From positions 24,791,379-24,855,378 of the forward strand of contig OX235263.1 of assembly GCA_944472135.2 (NCBI GenBank): a stretch of DNA of 64,000 nucleotides, read 5' to 3'. The stretch comes from Trichobilharzia regenti (Eukaryota; Platyhelminthes; Trematoda; Strigeidida; Schistosomatidae). This document shows positions 1 to 10,254 of the stretch, piece after piece. The notes under the pieces were generated by a model. That model was not told where the DNA came from. It did not search any database and saw only the letters and a list, made by a program, of their open reading frames with translations. How positions within the stretch are numbered: position 1 is the first letter of the stretch; each line of letters starts with the position of its first letter. Position numbers and translations under genes: made by a program.

Positions 1-321
1 GCTAGGTCTCCTGTTCTCACCATTAATGGGTTCTGAAGATTCCATTTGTTTCTGGAGCCATTTAGGAATATGCTCTGAGGTCAGTCAGCCCTTACTTGCA
101 GAGATCGATGAGTCCTCCCTATGTATGTATGTCCACATGTACATTCAAAAAATGATACTACCGGTCAGGCAAAGTTTAAGAGTGCACTGGTGGGCGTAGG
201 GTTAGTTTGTACCCAAACCAAGTGCTTGATTGGCGGGTCAACGGTGTAGCGCCGATTGTGTCTATATATATAATCAGGATTTAATAATTCTCACATGACG
301 CTTTAGTCTAAATTAACTTAC
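1..321. other. Intron of the giant gene, nothing identified
   Basis: This follows the donor of the last exon. I see no open frame, tRNA or clear repeat here apart from a short TA run near 262. Confidence 0.5.
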
Positions 322-862
322 ATATTGTAACTTTCTAATCCAATGTTTTGTAGAGATTATTGTTTTCTGCCAAATATCATCCAATTGATGCAATATATCA
401 CCACCAGCATCTTGATTATGATTATTGCAATTGTAATTAGGATTATTTCTTGTCAATAATATTGATTTTATTGAATTAACACGAAAATGATAAGCTTTCA
501 ATTGACCTAGAAATTGTTTCAACTGATCACATGATGTTGCCAAGTATGTTAGCCTTTTATCATCTTTACAATCATCATCCTCATCAGCGTCATTATGATC
601 CCCATCATCATGAATGCCGGCGGTATTCTTCTTCTTCCCTTCCTCCTCTCCGTGCTTGGCATTAGTAGTACAGTTAATCAGTTCATTCAAATGACGTTCA
701 ACTTTCATATAACTAACTTTTATTTGTGAAATTAAATTGTATATATCAGAATTAAAATGAATTGTATTCATAGCGGTAGTATTACTAGCTGTCGGATTAG
801 TTCGAGTAGAGGTGGTTGATTGTGTAGTGTATTTCTCAGTGGTACATTTCATTGAGTTGTTC
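322..862 (-). CDS. Giant gene exon block 14 (last in window)
   Basis: The acceptor is CTTGAAG before GAACAACT and the donor is CAATAT/gtaagt; phase is 2 in and 0 out. An ATG near the start is taken as internal because the phase agrees with block 13. A Thr/Ser-rich start (KCTTEKYTTQSTTSTRTNPT) leads into helices (YNLISQIKVSYMKVERHLNE; YLATSCDQLKQFLGQLKAYH) split by an acidic Asp/His loop, then a helix with two Trp (IWQKTIISTKHWIRKL). The rod therefore resumes after the linker, and the gene continues below position 1. Confidence 0.77.
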
Positions 863-925
863 CTTCAAGTAGAAATTTAAAAAAAATCATAATTGTTATT
901 CATTTATATAATAACATTAGAAAAA

Positions 926-926
<1 letters not shown>

Positions 927-974
<48 letters not shown>
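927..974. repeat. TA dinucleotide microsatellite
   Basis: About 24 perfect TA units lie between block 14 and the 5' edge of a LINE fragment. Likely length-polymorphic. Confidence 0.95.
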
Positions 975-975
<1 letters not shown>

Positions 976-977
<2 letters not shown>

Positions 978-2445
978 ACTACCAAAGAAAGGAGACTTAA
1001 GTCAATGTAAAAACTGGCACCAAATTATGCTCCTATCCATTCTAAGCAAAATACTAAGCCACATCATTCTGCAGAGAATCAAACATGCCACCCAGGATGA
1101 AAAACTTCGATCGGAACAGGCTGGTTTCAGGAGAAACAAGTCCTGTGTATTGATCAAATCGCCACACTACGGATTATCATTGAACAAAGCTTGGAATGGC
1201 AATCACCTCTCTACCTGACTCAACTTCATCGACTTTGAAAAGGCCTTCGGTGGTGGAGCGTCGATCGAGAGGTCATTTGGCAACTACTTCGCTACTACCA
1301 AGGGGTGCCACCGACAATTATACATCTCATCCAACAGTTATACGATAATGCTGCATGCCAAGTAATCCACAACAAGGAACTTATGGAATCCTTCGAAGTG
1401 AAGACGGGAGTAAGACAAGGCTGTCTACTATCGCCAATGATTCTCCTGATTGTAGTAAATTGGATAATGCGACAGACAACGGGCAATGAGGAAACAGGCA
1501 TGAAATGGACTCACACAAAAAACGTGAAGAATCTGAACTTCGCCGATGATATATGTCTGATTTCTCACAAACTGGAAGATACGCAAGTGAAAACCAACAA
1601 GTTGGAAGAAGAAGAAGCATCAAAGATAGGACTTCAGGTGGACATGGATAAAACAGGTCTGATGATGAAGATTCCTGGCCAACACCAACAGCCACAGCGA
1701 CAACAACAGACAACAGTCAGCCAGCATAAATGGGAGGAACCTGAAAGAAACAAACTCCTTTACCTATCGACACGGGAAGCATCCTTTGAACTACAGGCCG
1801 ACGGAAATGACGAGGATATCATAGCAAGGATTGGAAAAGCAAGACAAGCTTTCATTACTCTCAAGTATGTGTGCAGCAGATCAACAGCACTCAGCACCAA
1901 AAATAAGATCCGGATTTTCAACTCCAATGTGAAGTCAGTAAGTGCTACTTACTACACGGATCAGAGACTTGGCCAGTGAGTCATAAAGAGCACCTCAAAC
2001 AAACTACACACCTTCACCTACAGCTGTCTTCGCTCAATACTCCGCTCAAGATCAGATGGCCGGTCAGAAAATATCAACACCAGGAAAGGATCTCTGGTGA
2101 TGAGCTAACCAACCCAACCTACCAGGAACCGATTGTGAAACAAATAAGTAGGAAGAAATGGAGGTAGGTGGATTGGCTGGCCATACTCTGAGGAAACAAA
2201 CCACCAAGTGACATCACTAGACAAGCCATTGTTCGAGTGGAACCCGACTGAATGGGAAGCGGCGAGTTGGTCGTCAGTGTATGGGTGGGGTGACTTGGAG
2301 GAGGTGATGTGAAGAGGAGATGAAAGCATGTATGCACACGTGGACTCAGATGAAAACTCCAGCAGAGAACCGAACACAATGGAGACGTTTGGCTGAAGGG
2401 GTATGTTCCTTTAGGAATTAAAGGAAGTAATAATTATAATTGTAT
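976..2445 (+). mobile_element. LINE family A (RTE-like) fragment with reverse transcriptase
   Basis: This 5'-truncated non-LTR retrotransposon is antisense to the host gene. Broken frames encode RT blocks: LLSILSKILSHIILQRIKHA, EQAGFR, VRQGCLLSP and the catalytic-box NFADDICLISH, then the tail IARIGKARQAFITL and RKKWR. The 3' end reads TAGGAATTAAAGGAAGTAAT and runs into TAA-type repeats, as in RTE-clade elements. Frame breaks after LYLTQLHRL and elsewhere show it is dead. Assignment to the schistosome SR2/Perere group is by resemblance only. Confidence 0.8.
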
Positions 2446-2454
2446 ATATATAAT

Positions 2455-2715
2455 TATACACATTGGTTTGCAGGAATTCGATAGGTTACAGGATATCATC
2501 ATGAGCTGACTTCGGCTGCCGTTTCGTCCTAGTGCTTGGGACTCTTTATCAGTATGGACCCACCGTCAAGGTTCGAACCCAACACCCTCTGGTTACAAGA
2601 CGAGCTAGCTCGTAGACCATTAAGCCACTACTGGGACCCGACCCAATGGGTAGTCCATGAACTCCAACTTCTGCCCATTCATGATAAGGTGCATGTCATG
2701 GGAGGTCATTTTTCC
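2455..2715 (-). mobile_element. HH2-type SINE copy (tRNA-like head plus hammerhead-like motif)
   Basis: On the minus strand, a tRNA-like part with B-box-like GGTTCGAACC is followed by TACTG, ATAAAGA, a stem GTCC/GGAC, GAAAC and the tail GTCAGCTCATGATGA. This is the same order as in other HH2 copies, e.g. at 18590. The hammerhead core is mutated. Confidence 0.65.
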
Positions 2716-2789
2716 TCACACCAGACCGTTGTGGTTCCAAGACTTGACAGAAGAGTTAATCAGCGAAGATAAGAACCACTTCAAGTGAA

Positions 2790-3432
2790 CTTCAGCAAAA
2801 CAGAGGTGATGAAGACACCTGCACAGTGACCAACAGTAACAATCACCAATCAATACACAAATGAAAAAATTTAAACGAGGTCCCTTCTTTCATTTATCTA
2901 GGAAGCGTTGTTTCAACTACAGACAGTTGGAAAGGACGAGGATCCCCAAATCAGGAGACATCCGATCGGAAAATCAAGACGGACCTACATTATTCCAAAA
3001 TCCGCTTCAATGAGCACAAAGAACAAGATTCGGATTTCCAACACCAATGTCAAGTCAGTTCTTTTCAATATGGTTCAGAGACTTGGTGAGCATCTCACCA
3101 ACAGCATTTCGAACAGGCTGTTGCAGACTTTCATTCGTATCTGACTTCCCTAGCTCAACTTTGAAGATCACGAAACTCTTCGAAGGAACGAACCAACAAG
3201 CAACCCGTTGTGGTTGTTGCACGACGAGCATATCGAAGAAAGTGGAGACTGATTAAACGCACTCTTAGATCGTTGGGTGACTTCGCACTTCAGGCCATCG
3301 CTCAAGTGGAACCCGAGTGGGGAACACCAAGTGAGGTGTTCGACAGAGACATGGACGAGATTGCGTGAGAAGCCCTATGTTCCACTTCGAACCAAAGGGG
3401 AATTATAATGATGATAATAATAATAGTAGTAC
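2790..3432 (+). mobile_element. LINE family A variant, 3' fragment
   Basis: The 3' part of a second family A subfamily: ends of the RT ORF (NKIRISNTNVKSV) and a 3' end AGCCCTATGTTCCACTTCG followed by ATG/ATA-type repeats. Frames are broken. The 3' tail is closer to the composite SINE than that of the 976 copy. Confidence 0.7.
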
Positions 3433-3699
3433 TACGTTTGTGTACCGGTCGCCTATTTAGGGATACATAAGCTGATTGTAATTGCATTTCAGGATTATTC
3501 CTCTTAAGAATTACATTCGGCATAAAATTTATCACATTTAGTGTAGTTCGTATAATTTTTCAAATGTTGATTTGTCAGGATTTCATTGATGGATTGATGG
3601 ACTCTTCCTGAAGTTGTAATGAAAAGTTGTAATCTGTGGGGAGTTCACCATGTCGGATGTGATTATATAAATACTCGCAACTTACATGTATCACAAATA

Positions 3700-4720
3700 A
3701 CACAGGAGTTAGAATTCATGAATCATGCACTGGCTGAATAGTAACATGCTCGCTTTGTATCCCGAAGATCCTGAGTTTGATTGCTGGTGTCTACTTATGA
3801 AGAATCTCAGACTAGGACGAAACAGCTTTCCACTACTACTTTCTGGTTTTCAGTAATTTTGTTAACTGATATCCATTTATCATGCTATATAAGCTGTACT
3901 TTTAAGGTTCTTTGAAGTATGAGAACACAGACAGATGTCAGTTAGAGGACCACTGGAAACAAGCACATAGTACTGGACAGTTGTTTTGCCCCAGTTCGGG
4001 ATTCTTCAGCAATGCAACACACATGACTCCTCACAAACAGGGATAGAACCCAGAACTTTCAGGCTACGAAAACAAGCGTCTTAACCATTCATGTTACTTG
4101 GATCGGTATTCACGAGTTGTCTTCAGTTAGAGAAAAATTAGAATTGGCAAAAGCTGGAACTGATAGGCTGACCATTGGATCGGGGTCCCAGTGGTTTGAT
4201 GGCCTACAAGCTCACCTTGTAACTGGAACGTCGTGGTTTCAAAACCCAGTGGTGGGCATTGATGGAGAGTTTCATCAAACCATGATGAAACATCTTTCCG
4301 GTACTCCTTGCTGGTTTTTTCAACGATTCTCTAACTGATGTCAACTCATGACTAAACAAATCCCTGCAAGCCAAGAAATTTGACAATTCTGACTTTATCG
4401 ATTGGCAATATAACGCTACCTTTAACCAATGTCTTTGATTGGTATCCACTTTACCTTGACATTGTGGACTCCACTGATAACGAATTCTGAGTACATAAAA
4501 AAAATAAAAACTATCAACGAGCTGGAGATTGATATTTAGATTATAAATTTTCGTAGGGATTTGGATCACTTTCAACGAACCAGCACATTAGTTAGATAGA
4601 GAGATCACTGCAAACCACCAAGGAGCATTGGACAATTGTTTCGTCCCAATCTGAGACTCTTCAGAAGTACATCCATGATAGGGTCACATAGGTGTAAACA
4701 ATCCCTAACTACGGTAAAGC
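3700..4720. repeat. Cluster of four decayed HH2 SINE copies in alternating orientation
   Basis: Copies at about 3700-3855 (+), 3905-4110 (-), 4110-4345 (+) and 4565-4720 (-). Each retains part of the tRNA-like head or the hammerhead-like block (ACTAGGACGAAACAGC at 3814) and the tail with CTCTAACTGATGTCA. Alternation gives several short inverted repeats. All are degraded. Confidence 0.55.
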
Positions 4721-4966
4721 AAGAGCTGTCCAGTCCTCTCCCCGATGGTTTTCAAAGATATCACTCCAACTACTTATGTTGTGGTTCATGACGAAATCTA
4801 ACAGTTTGACATTGATCCAAATCTAATCGTCATCCCTCCTCCAACAATTGATTTACAAGGCCAAATTGATTGCCAATTGTATTTGGCAATATAAACCTCC
4901 GTGGTACAGATACCTTGATATTATATCTGTGAGGATAGTCATTTCACGTTGGCTAACGGTGGATTC

Positions 4967-5208
4967 GTGCGTCGGTGGTATAGCGGTTAGGACTCTCGCC
5001 GACCATGCATATAGTCCGGGGTTCGATCCCCGGCCGGCGCACTCCTTTACCTCACTGAGCCAGAAATAATGCTGATAAAGAGGAAAGGTTGGGCATGAGG
5101 CTAGCAACCCCATCCTATAAAAATTAAACACTGCTACAGAAACTTCAAGCCACTAGCTTGGAGCCCTATGTTCCACTGGGAACGTGAAGGAAAAATTATT
5201 ATTATTAT
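4967..5208 (+). mobile_element. Composite tRNA-derived SINE with 13-bp target duplication
   Basis: The head is tRNA-like, with an A-box-like TAGCGGTTAGGAC and a B box GGGGTTCGATCCCC in a cloverleaf-like closing stem. The body follows with GAGGCTAGCAACCCCATCC, then AGCCCTATGTTCCACTGGGA, ending in ATT repeats. It is flanked by TAACGGTGGATTC on both sides (4954-4966 and 5209-5221), direct proof of retrotransposition. The two body parts match the 5' and 3' ends of LINE family A in this window. Confidence 0.85.
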
Positions 5209-5221
5209 TAACGGTGGATTC

Positions 5222-5565
5222 AACTATTTTCGATCAATACAAAATATGGACGTGTCAAACAAAAAGACAATAAAAACAAATACGCACTAGTGATGGTTGC
5301 AAGCTAAAAATATGACCCCATCAATATAAAATTGACCTTTGAACTTTAGAGTTATCGCCCTTGGTATTGATTACGTCAGTCGACAATAAATAATAATAAT
5401 TATTATGATAATGGCAGCGATCAGATTAAAAATGATGGTAACATCAATTATTTTATCAATTTCATAAATTAATAATCCATTTTGATTCAAATCATAGAAA
5501 GGAGAGAGATTTAATCTTTGTTAACATTCCTTTTAATCAAGAAGTGATTTGCCAAAAGTTTAATA
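5222..5565. other. Intronic sequence, no feature recognised
   Basis: AT-rich DNA with short AAT runs near 5390. No open frame or known repeat seen. Confidence 0.5.
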
Positions 5566-5569
5566 CATA

Positions 5570-6130
5570 GGCTGATAACAGTTAGAGAACAATTAGTAAA
5601 GCAGAAGGACACCAGTTTCGCCTTATGCTGGAACTCTTCATCAGTACAAACCAACCAGCAGGGTTCAAATTCAGGTTATTCTGGTTACAAAGAGAACTTG
5701 TGGACCATTCATACACTGAGAACCAACCCAAGTTCACAACATACCGGCAGCCAATATCATCCAGTGAGTAAATGTTCTCTGTACCCTGCTGATTACAACT
5801 TCTGCGAGTTCATCTTGTAACTGGACTGTTCTGGGTTCAGTGGGTGAGTGCCAGTGCCAGAGTTTTGAACTGGAACAAAATTGTAACCAGTCCGATTCCT
5901 TGCAAACAAGAACACTCGAAAAACCAACTAGCTTAATAATAATTCTTTTTTTGAGAAATAGGCACCTTTTCAAATAATTAGCGAATAATCACAAATAAAC
6001 TGAATGAATCATGTCAATTGAAACTTTATCATGAATCGACATCAGTTAGACAACCATTGTATTGGTCAGATGTTTCGTCCTTGCTGGGGGACTCCTCAAC
6101 AGTACACATTCGTGACTCATTTCTAGCTTC
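5570..6130 (-). repeat. Decayed HH2 SINE copies
   Basis: Two main copies on the minus strand, at about 5570-5720 and 6030-6130, with hammerhead-like remnants (plus-strand TTTCGCCTTATGCTGG and TTTCGTCCTTGCTGG). Fragments of the head and tail lie between them. Confidence 0.5.
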
Positions 6131-6324
6131 ACTTCTTATGATACGGTGACAAAACACACCGACTGACTACTAGACATTTCACCAAATAACAATGTCTGAT
6201 GCCGATACACCACAAACCGACCGACTGGCTGACTAACTGAATTCGTAACGTAGAACTTTACACTAAAGTGTAACAGTTTAAGCTGCAAAGATGATAATAA
6301 TAATGACTTTATTCCAAACAGTAC

Positions 6325-7252
6325 AAACACTATTCAAGAGAGCCAGCCAGGACTCATTGCAGCACTCCCACCTTAAGGAAAATTGAAGAAACGTATCTCA
6401 TGGACGTCTTCCAAAAGAATGGATATCCACTGAATTTCATCAAAAAAAATATACCTCCAAGCCAACCTATCAAACCAAAAGCCCCCAAGGAAAGTATAAA
6501 GAAAATTTCCTTACCATATATAAAGGGTATCTCAGAAATCACTACAAGACTCTTCAAACCTCTAGGAATTGACATCGTATACAAACCAACAAAGTCACTT
6601 CACTCAATTCTATGTCAACCAAAAGACTCAACAACGAACGAAGATAAAACCAACATCATCTACAAAATAAATTGTAACAACTACGAAAAACACTGCATTG
6701 GTCAAAGTGGACGTCCCCTTCGTCTTCGTATCCACGAACATAAGCTAGCCGTCAAAAGACATGATATCCACTCCCTCATATCACTACACACAGACAACCA
6801 CGGACATCAATTCCACTGGGACAACCAATGTTCAAATATTAGACAGAGGAAACAACAAGAATCCTAGAGAATTTTTAGAAGCCCACCTGGTATTCCAGTG
6901 AATCATCAATCAATAGACACATAGAGATAGACAAAATTTATCAAGCGATAAGAAAGAAATCTCACCCACAGAGGGTCAAAGTTCAAGTCAGAGAAACAAT
7001 CAGTTGCAATACAAGTAACCTAGATGGTGTGAAAACACACAAAAACAACCAATCACGTCCAAGGTCACCCACCAGGAGAAATGATTAATAAACTCGTGGA
7101 GAAATCGAAAAGCTCACTTCAATGAATTGAAGTATGCACTGAAGATGTCACCCAGTAGGGTGATGAAAGCTTCGCAAATTAACCATCCAGCTCAGAGAAC
7201 ACAACCACATGTGAAAATCATCCACCTGAGCTACAAATCTTCTCTATCATAT
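6325..7252 (+). mobile_element. Penelope-like element, 5'-truncated, with GIY-YIG endonuclease
   Basis: A 928-bp insertion flanked by an 11-bp duplication, CCAAACAGTAC at 6314-6324 and 7253-7263. From 6400 to 6867 it encodes the PLE C-terminus: MDVFQKNGYP, the linker PPSQPIKPKAPKES, then the GIY-YIG region (IIYKINCNN; IGQSGRPLRLRIHEH). PLEs pair a telomerase-like RT with this nuclease; only the nuclease end remains. Compared with the copy at 51931, a Cys and a Tyr of the core are swapped (NNYEKHCIGQ against NNCEKHYIGQ), so it is probably inactive. A hammerhead-like motif lies at 7133-7180. Confidence 0.88.
7133..7180 (+). ncRNA. Candidate type I hammerhead in PLE 3' repeat
   Basis: Order seen: TGC of stem I, core CTGAAGA, one extra T, stem II GTCACCC / GGGTGAT with loop AGTA, GAAA, a minimal palindromic stem III AGCT, then GCA of stem I. 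Family knowledge: PLEs of several animals carry type I hammerheads with very short stem III. The bulged base and a 1.1/2.1 mismatch leave activity doubtful. Confidence 0.45.
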
Positions 7253-7329
7253 CCAAACAGTACTTCTGATAGAATGTGAAATTTTCAGTATATCATACAA
7301 TACTGTTTCCCATTTCATCTTACCACGTA

Positions 7330-7660
7330 CATATAACGGGGGTATTGAATCAGTTGTGTTCTCTGAGGAGGAGCTGGTGGATGGTTTAATTGCGAAGCTT
7401 TCGTCGTCCCCCGCCCCCCCCCCCTTCTAAACAACATCTTCCTTCAGCTGAGGTTTTAGTATAAAATGAACTTATTTCAATTTTCCCTCCATGAATGATA
7501 TAAATATATCTCCTGGCGACCACTGTCATGACCAGTTGTTAATTTACATGTCTCTATTGATCACATTTTTGTTGACTTGAAATTTTTGACTTTCTTATCA
7601 TGTGATTTACTTTTCATCAGCTGGTAAATTTGGTCTATAATGATAATGTGTTTGTTACTT
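7330..7660 (-). mobile_element. Divergent PLE terminal fragment
   Basis: On the minus strand this resembles the 3' repeat of the other PLEs (plus strand GTTGTGTTCTCTGAGG and GCGAAGCTTTCGTCGTCC). A C-rich run at 7408-7425 follows, then CAACATCTTCCTTCAGCTG where the hammerhead-like core would lie. Confidence 0.45.
7408..7425. repeat. C-rich homopolymer tract
   Basis: C runs broken by one G, on the plus strand, inside PLE-like sequence. Confidence 0.9.
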
Positions 7661-7940
7661 TGATTGGACACTAGTAATTAGTATGATGTGTCTAGTCCTA
7701 ATTTTTTGGTGCAGACTGAATTCTATCAGTCAGTCAGGTTTGTAATGTGGCCATCATGCCACTAAGTAGCTCTCGTCATCACAGTGCACATATTGATTTG
7801 ATGATATTAGATGGTTGGAGGCAATCGTCCACAGGAGGCCTTGGCTACACCTAGGTTTCGTGCTAGTTGACACTCACCAGTCAGCAAGGTTGCAGATACG
7901 CCTTGCTGCCGATTACCTAACAACCATCTAATATCGTCAA
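7660..7940. repeat. Composite repeat ending in a palindromic SINE-like unit
   Basis: The left part (TTTGATTGGACACTAG, GTGCAGACTGAATTCTATCA) recurs at 11680 and 25560. The right part, 7800-7940, is an inverted repeat whose arms begin GATATTAGATGGTTGG and end with its complement, with GCAGATACGCCTTGCTG between. It is a shorter relative of the palindromes at 9357 and 11810. Confidence 0.6.
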
Positions 7941-8033
7941 ATGTATTTGTTAATTGTTGATTTCATTTGAGTACCCGGCTTCTAGGAGTCCCCTGGAATT
8001 GCTTTTGGTGTCTCAACTGTTTCAAAACCCAGT

Positions 8034-8155
8034 AATAATAAGACTGATAAATAGGGAAAGTTGGACATGAGGCTAGCAGTCCCACCCACTGTTACAGAAA
8101 CTTCAAGTCTCTACCTTGAAGCCCTATGTTCCATTGAGAACATAAAGGAATTTGA
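8034..8155 (+). mobile_element. Partial composite SINE (body only)
   Basis: Contains GACATGAGGCTAGCAGTCCC, GAAACTTCAAG and AGCCCTATGTTCCATTGAGA, and ends in an A-rich tail. The tRNA-like head is missing. Confidence 0.65.
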
Positions 8156-8564
8156 AAAAAAAGAATGTGATAGATATCGAGGGATTAGAAACAGTGAATA
8201 CATTTGCACTACATTGCGCGAACGATATTACACAAATAGTCTCCAGTCATTGGTTCTCTTGAGTCATGAGGATCGCCCACAGTCAGGCAGTCTAAACACC
8301 ACTCCCCCCCCTACTAAGTGTTGGTGGATCACAAACTTACAAGATTAAGTTCGTCATTATCATATCCTTAAAAAGTAAACCCAGTCTGCAAAAACAAAGA
8401 CTAATCTTTGATATTTCAACAAACTGATCAATCAATAAGGGTATTATTTAACTCAGTCTGGACTCTCCTCATGACTGATCGGACCGAAGTGATCGATCTC
8501 AGGTTGGTGTATATCTACTCCTTATGTAGATGCTCCGATGATGTCTGACTATTTAACTTGAAGT

Positions 8565-8745
8565 GAATTGGTGGATAGTGACTAACAGTGGAGTCCAGGA
8601 TGGATGCATTTCGTCCTATTTGGGACTCGTCACTGGATATACCTGCATTTCTCAGGGAGTGATGATGTTCCCACTGAGTCTTGAACCCAGTGACCTTCGT
8701 TTCAGACACCTAAGTGTTATCCACTGGACCACTTGGGCGACGAAG
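8565..8745 (-). mobile_element. SM-alpha type SINE copy with hammerhead
   Basis: Read on the minus strand: a tRNA-like head with TGGTCCAGTGG and GGGTTCAAGACTC, then the hammerhead block at 8586-8642 and the end CTATCCACCAATTC. The ribozyme has stem I ATCCA/TGGA, stem II GTCC/GGAC, GAAA, and stem III ATG/CAT before the cleavage C. Core base C3 is missing (CCAGTGACGA), so it should not cleave. Family knowledge: schistosome SM-alpha repeats encode hammerheads transcribed by RNA polymerase III. Confidence 0.8.
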
Positions 8746-8825
8746 AGAGCCACCTATTGTGCAACGGGAAACAGTAATTATTTGATTTAATTCGAACTTT
8801 CCCGTTGATTGGATTGGACAGAAAC

Positions 8826-8955
8826 TATGGGTGCTGTGTTCAAGCTACCACTGACTGGGCAATGCAGGTACATCCCATCCAGCTAATGAGTCCAAAGCAC
8901 AGCGAAATGAGTGTTGCCCTGGATTCCACGACTAGTCACCATTCATTCACCGATT
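8826..8955 (+). mobile_element. Degraded SM-alpha type SINE copy, opposite orientation
   Basis: Contains CATCCAGCTAATGAGTCC and CCTGGATTCCACGACTAG. The core G5 is changed (CTAATGA) and stem II is lost. It faces the copy at 8565 to form a loose inverted pair. Confidence 0.65.
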
Positions 8956-9028
8956 TACTTCAAAATAGAGGCATCATTTTAAAATCCTTTTAAAGCAAAA
9001 ACAAAAGAAAAACAAACAAAAGGCTTAC

Positions 9029-9254
9029 TCAGTAATTCCATTTGATAATGACGACATATTATCAGCAATCGCTGAAGAATCACCAACAGACTTTGAAATC
9101 TTGTTCATCTTTCTTTTGAATTGTGTTTTACTCTTAGAAGATGTAGAATCACTGTATAAGTCATTCGATGTTCCATAAAATAAATTATACGTCTCCTTTA
9201 TACACATTTTGTCCAGATTGTCTCGGCCATCAACATCATCATGGAGTACTGCTT
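9029..9254 (-). CDS. Giant gene exon block 13
   Basis: The acceptor is TTTGTCAG before AAGCAGTA (phase 1, matching block 12). The donor is ATTACTGA/gtaagc (phase 2, matching block 14). Read without splicing, the frame ends at a TAA formed by the donor bases, so this could be mistaken for a gene end. The product is polar and charged (EAVLHDDVDGRDNLDKM; SSKSKTQFKRKMNKISKS), a continuation of the linker with a Lys/Ser-rich part that could be phosphorylated. No domain is recognised. Confidence 0.7.
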
Positions 9255-9356
9255 CTGACAAACACAAAATAATGAGAAGAAATAAAAAGTTAGTGTGTAT
9301 TTGGTTTCAACTTCTTTTCTAAAAAAAATTAGAGCCAATTCTGAATTGTTGTCAGC

Positions 9357-9846
9357 ATTAGATGATTGGAGGCAATCGGCCATAGGAAGCCTTGATTGGC
9401 CTGCCTAAGTTTCGTGCTTGTTGTTGGCACTGACCACTCACAGTCAGCAAGGCGTATACCTGTAATCTTCATGGAACTCATGAGCCTTCTGAGACTCGCA
9501 CCCGTGTCACCCACTGCTGCAGTCAGAGACAACTTTACCATCACTGAGCTAGCTAGCTTATTTGGGCTCGCCAATTGAGCCTGCAGTAAACAACAAAGGA
9601 CTACACACATGATACTAGTGTTGGTGTCCAATCCAAGTATCTAATACAATCTTACAGGAGGTCAACTGCAAGATTGAATAGCTCAGTGGTGGTAACGTCT
9701 CTAACTGCAGTACTGGATGACACGGGTTCGAATCTCAGAAGGAACGTCAGTTCCATGAAGATTGCAGATACGCCTTGCTGACGAGTACCAACAAGCATGA
9801 AACCTAGGTGCAACCAGAGCTTCCTGACAATTGCTTCCAACTATCC
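9357..9846. repeat. Palindromic pair of tRNA-derived SINEs (SINE-C)
   Basis: The right arm (9655-9846, +) has an A box TAGCTCAGTGGTGG, a B box GGGTTCGAATC, then GCAGATACGCCTTGCTGAC, AACCTAGGTGCAACC and TTGCTTCCAACTATC. The left arm (9357-about 9560, -) has the same order, with box B mutated to GGGTGCGAGTC. The arms are about 200 bp with about 95 bp between them, so a transcript across both would fold into a long hairpin. Confidence 0.7.
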
Positions 9847-9849
9847 AAC

Positions 9850-10250
9850 GAAGTCATTGTGTGTTTGATTTTAATATCTTTTTTTTTTTCAAAAAACGCT
9901 ACTTCATTATCGTCATAAAAACTGCACAAAAATAATATCACATGATAAAAATTAAACATGTTATATACTACTAACTGATTGATGTGAGTAGTTGAAAACT
10001 TAACTCATAAAGTCAGTAATACATGCCAGACAGATCGAAATGGTGTAAACATTGGGAGGATAGTTTCGTCATCAATGACTGATGCAGACAGTTTGGCTCA
10101 GCTGTAAGAGCTGAATCACAGTTCAAAACACCTGCATTTCTCCTGGCTATCTACTTGGGAGGAAATGTAGCTCATTAAGTTAAGCGTATACCATTTTCAG
10201 TAGCCAATGGGGTCCCGAATTCGAACCCTACTCGGCCTATTTCAATAAGT
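9850..10250. other. Intronic sequence with faint HH2 remnants
   Basis: AT-rich; a T run near 9880; weak tRNA-like GAATTCGAACCC near 10217. Nothing else supported. Confidence 0.4.
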
Positions 10251-10254
10251 GTGA

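Noticed and set aside
4967..5040. A functional tRNA gene
   Set aside because: It is the head of a retrotransposed SINE with target duplication; the body follows directly and similar heads occur at 10460 and 39274.
6400..6867. Host GIY-YIG nuclease gene
   Set aside because: It is inside a PLE with target duplication, and a second copy exists at 52315.
8826..8955. Active hammerhead in this SM-alpha copy
   Set aside because: Core base G5 is A and stem II is not formed, so cleavage is not expected.
9025..9028. TAA as the end of a gene
   Set aside because: It is formed by the donor sequence, and splicing there gives phase 2, which fits exon block 14 exactly.
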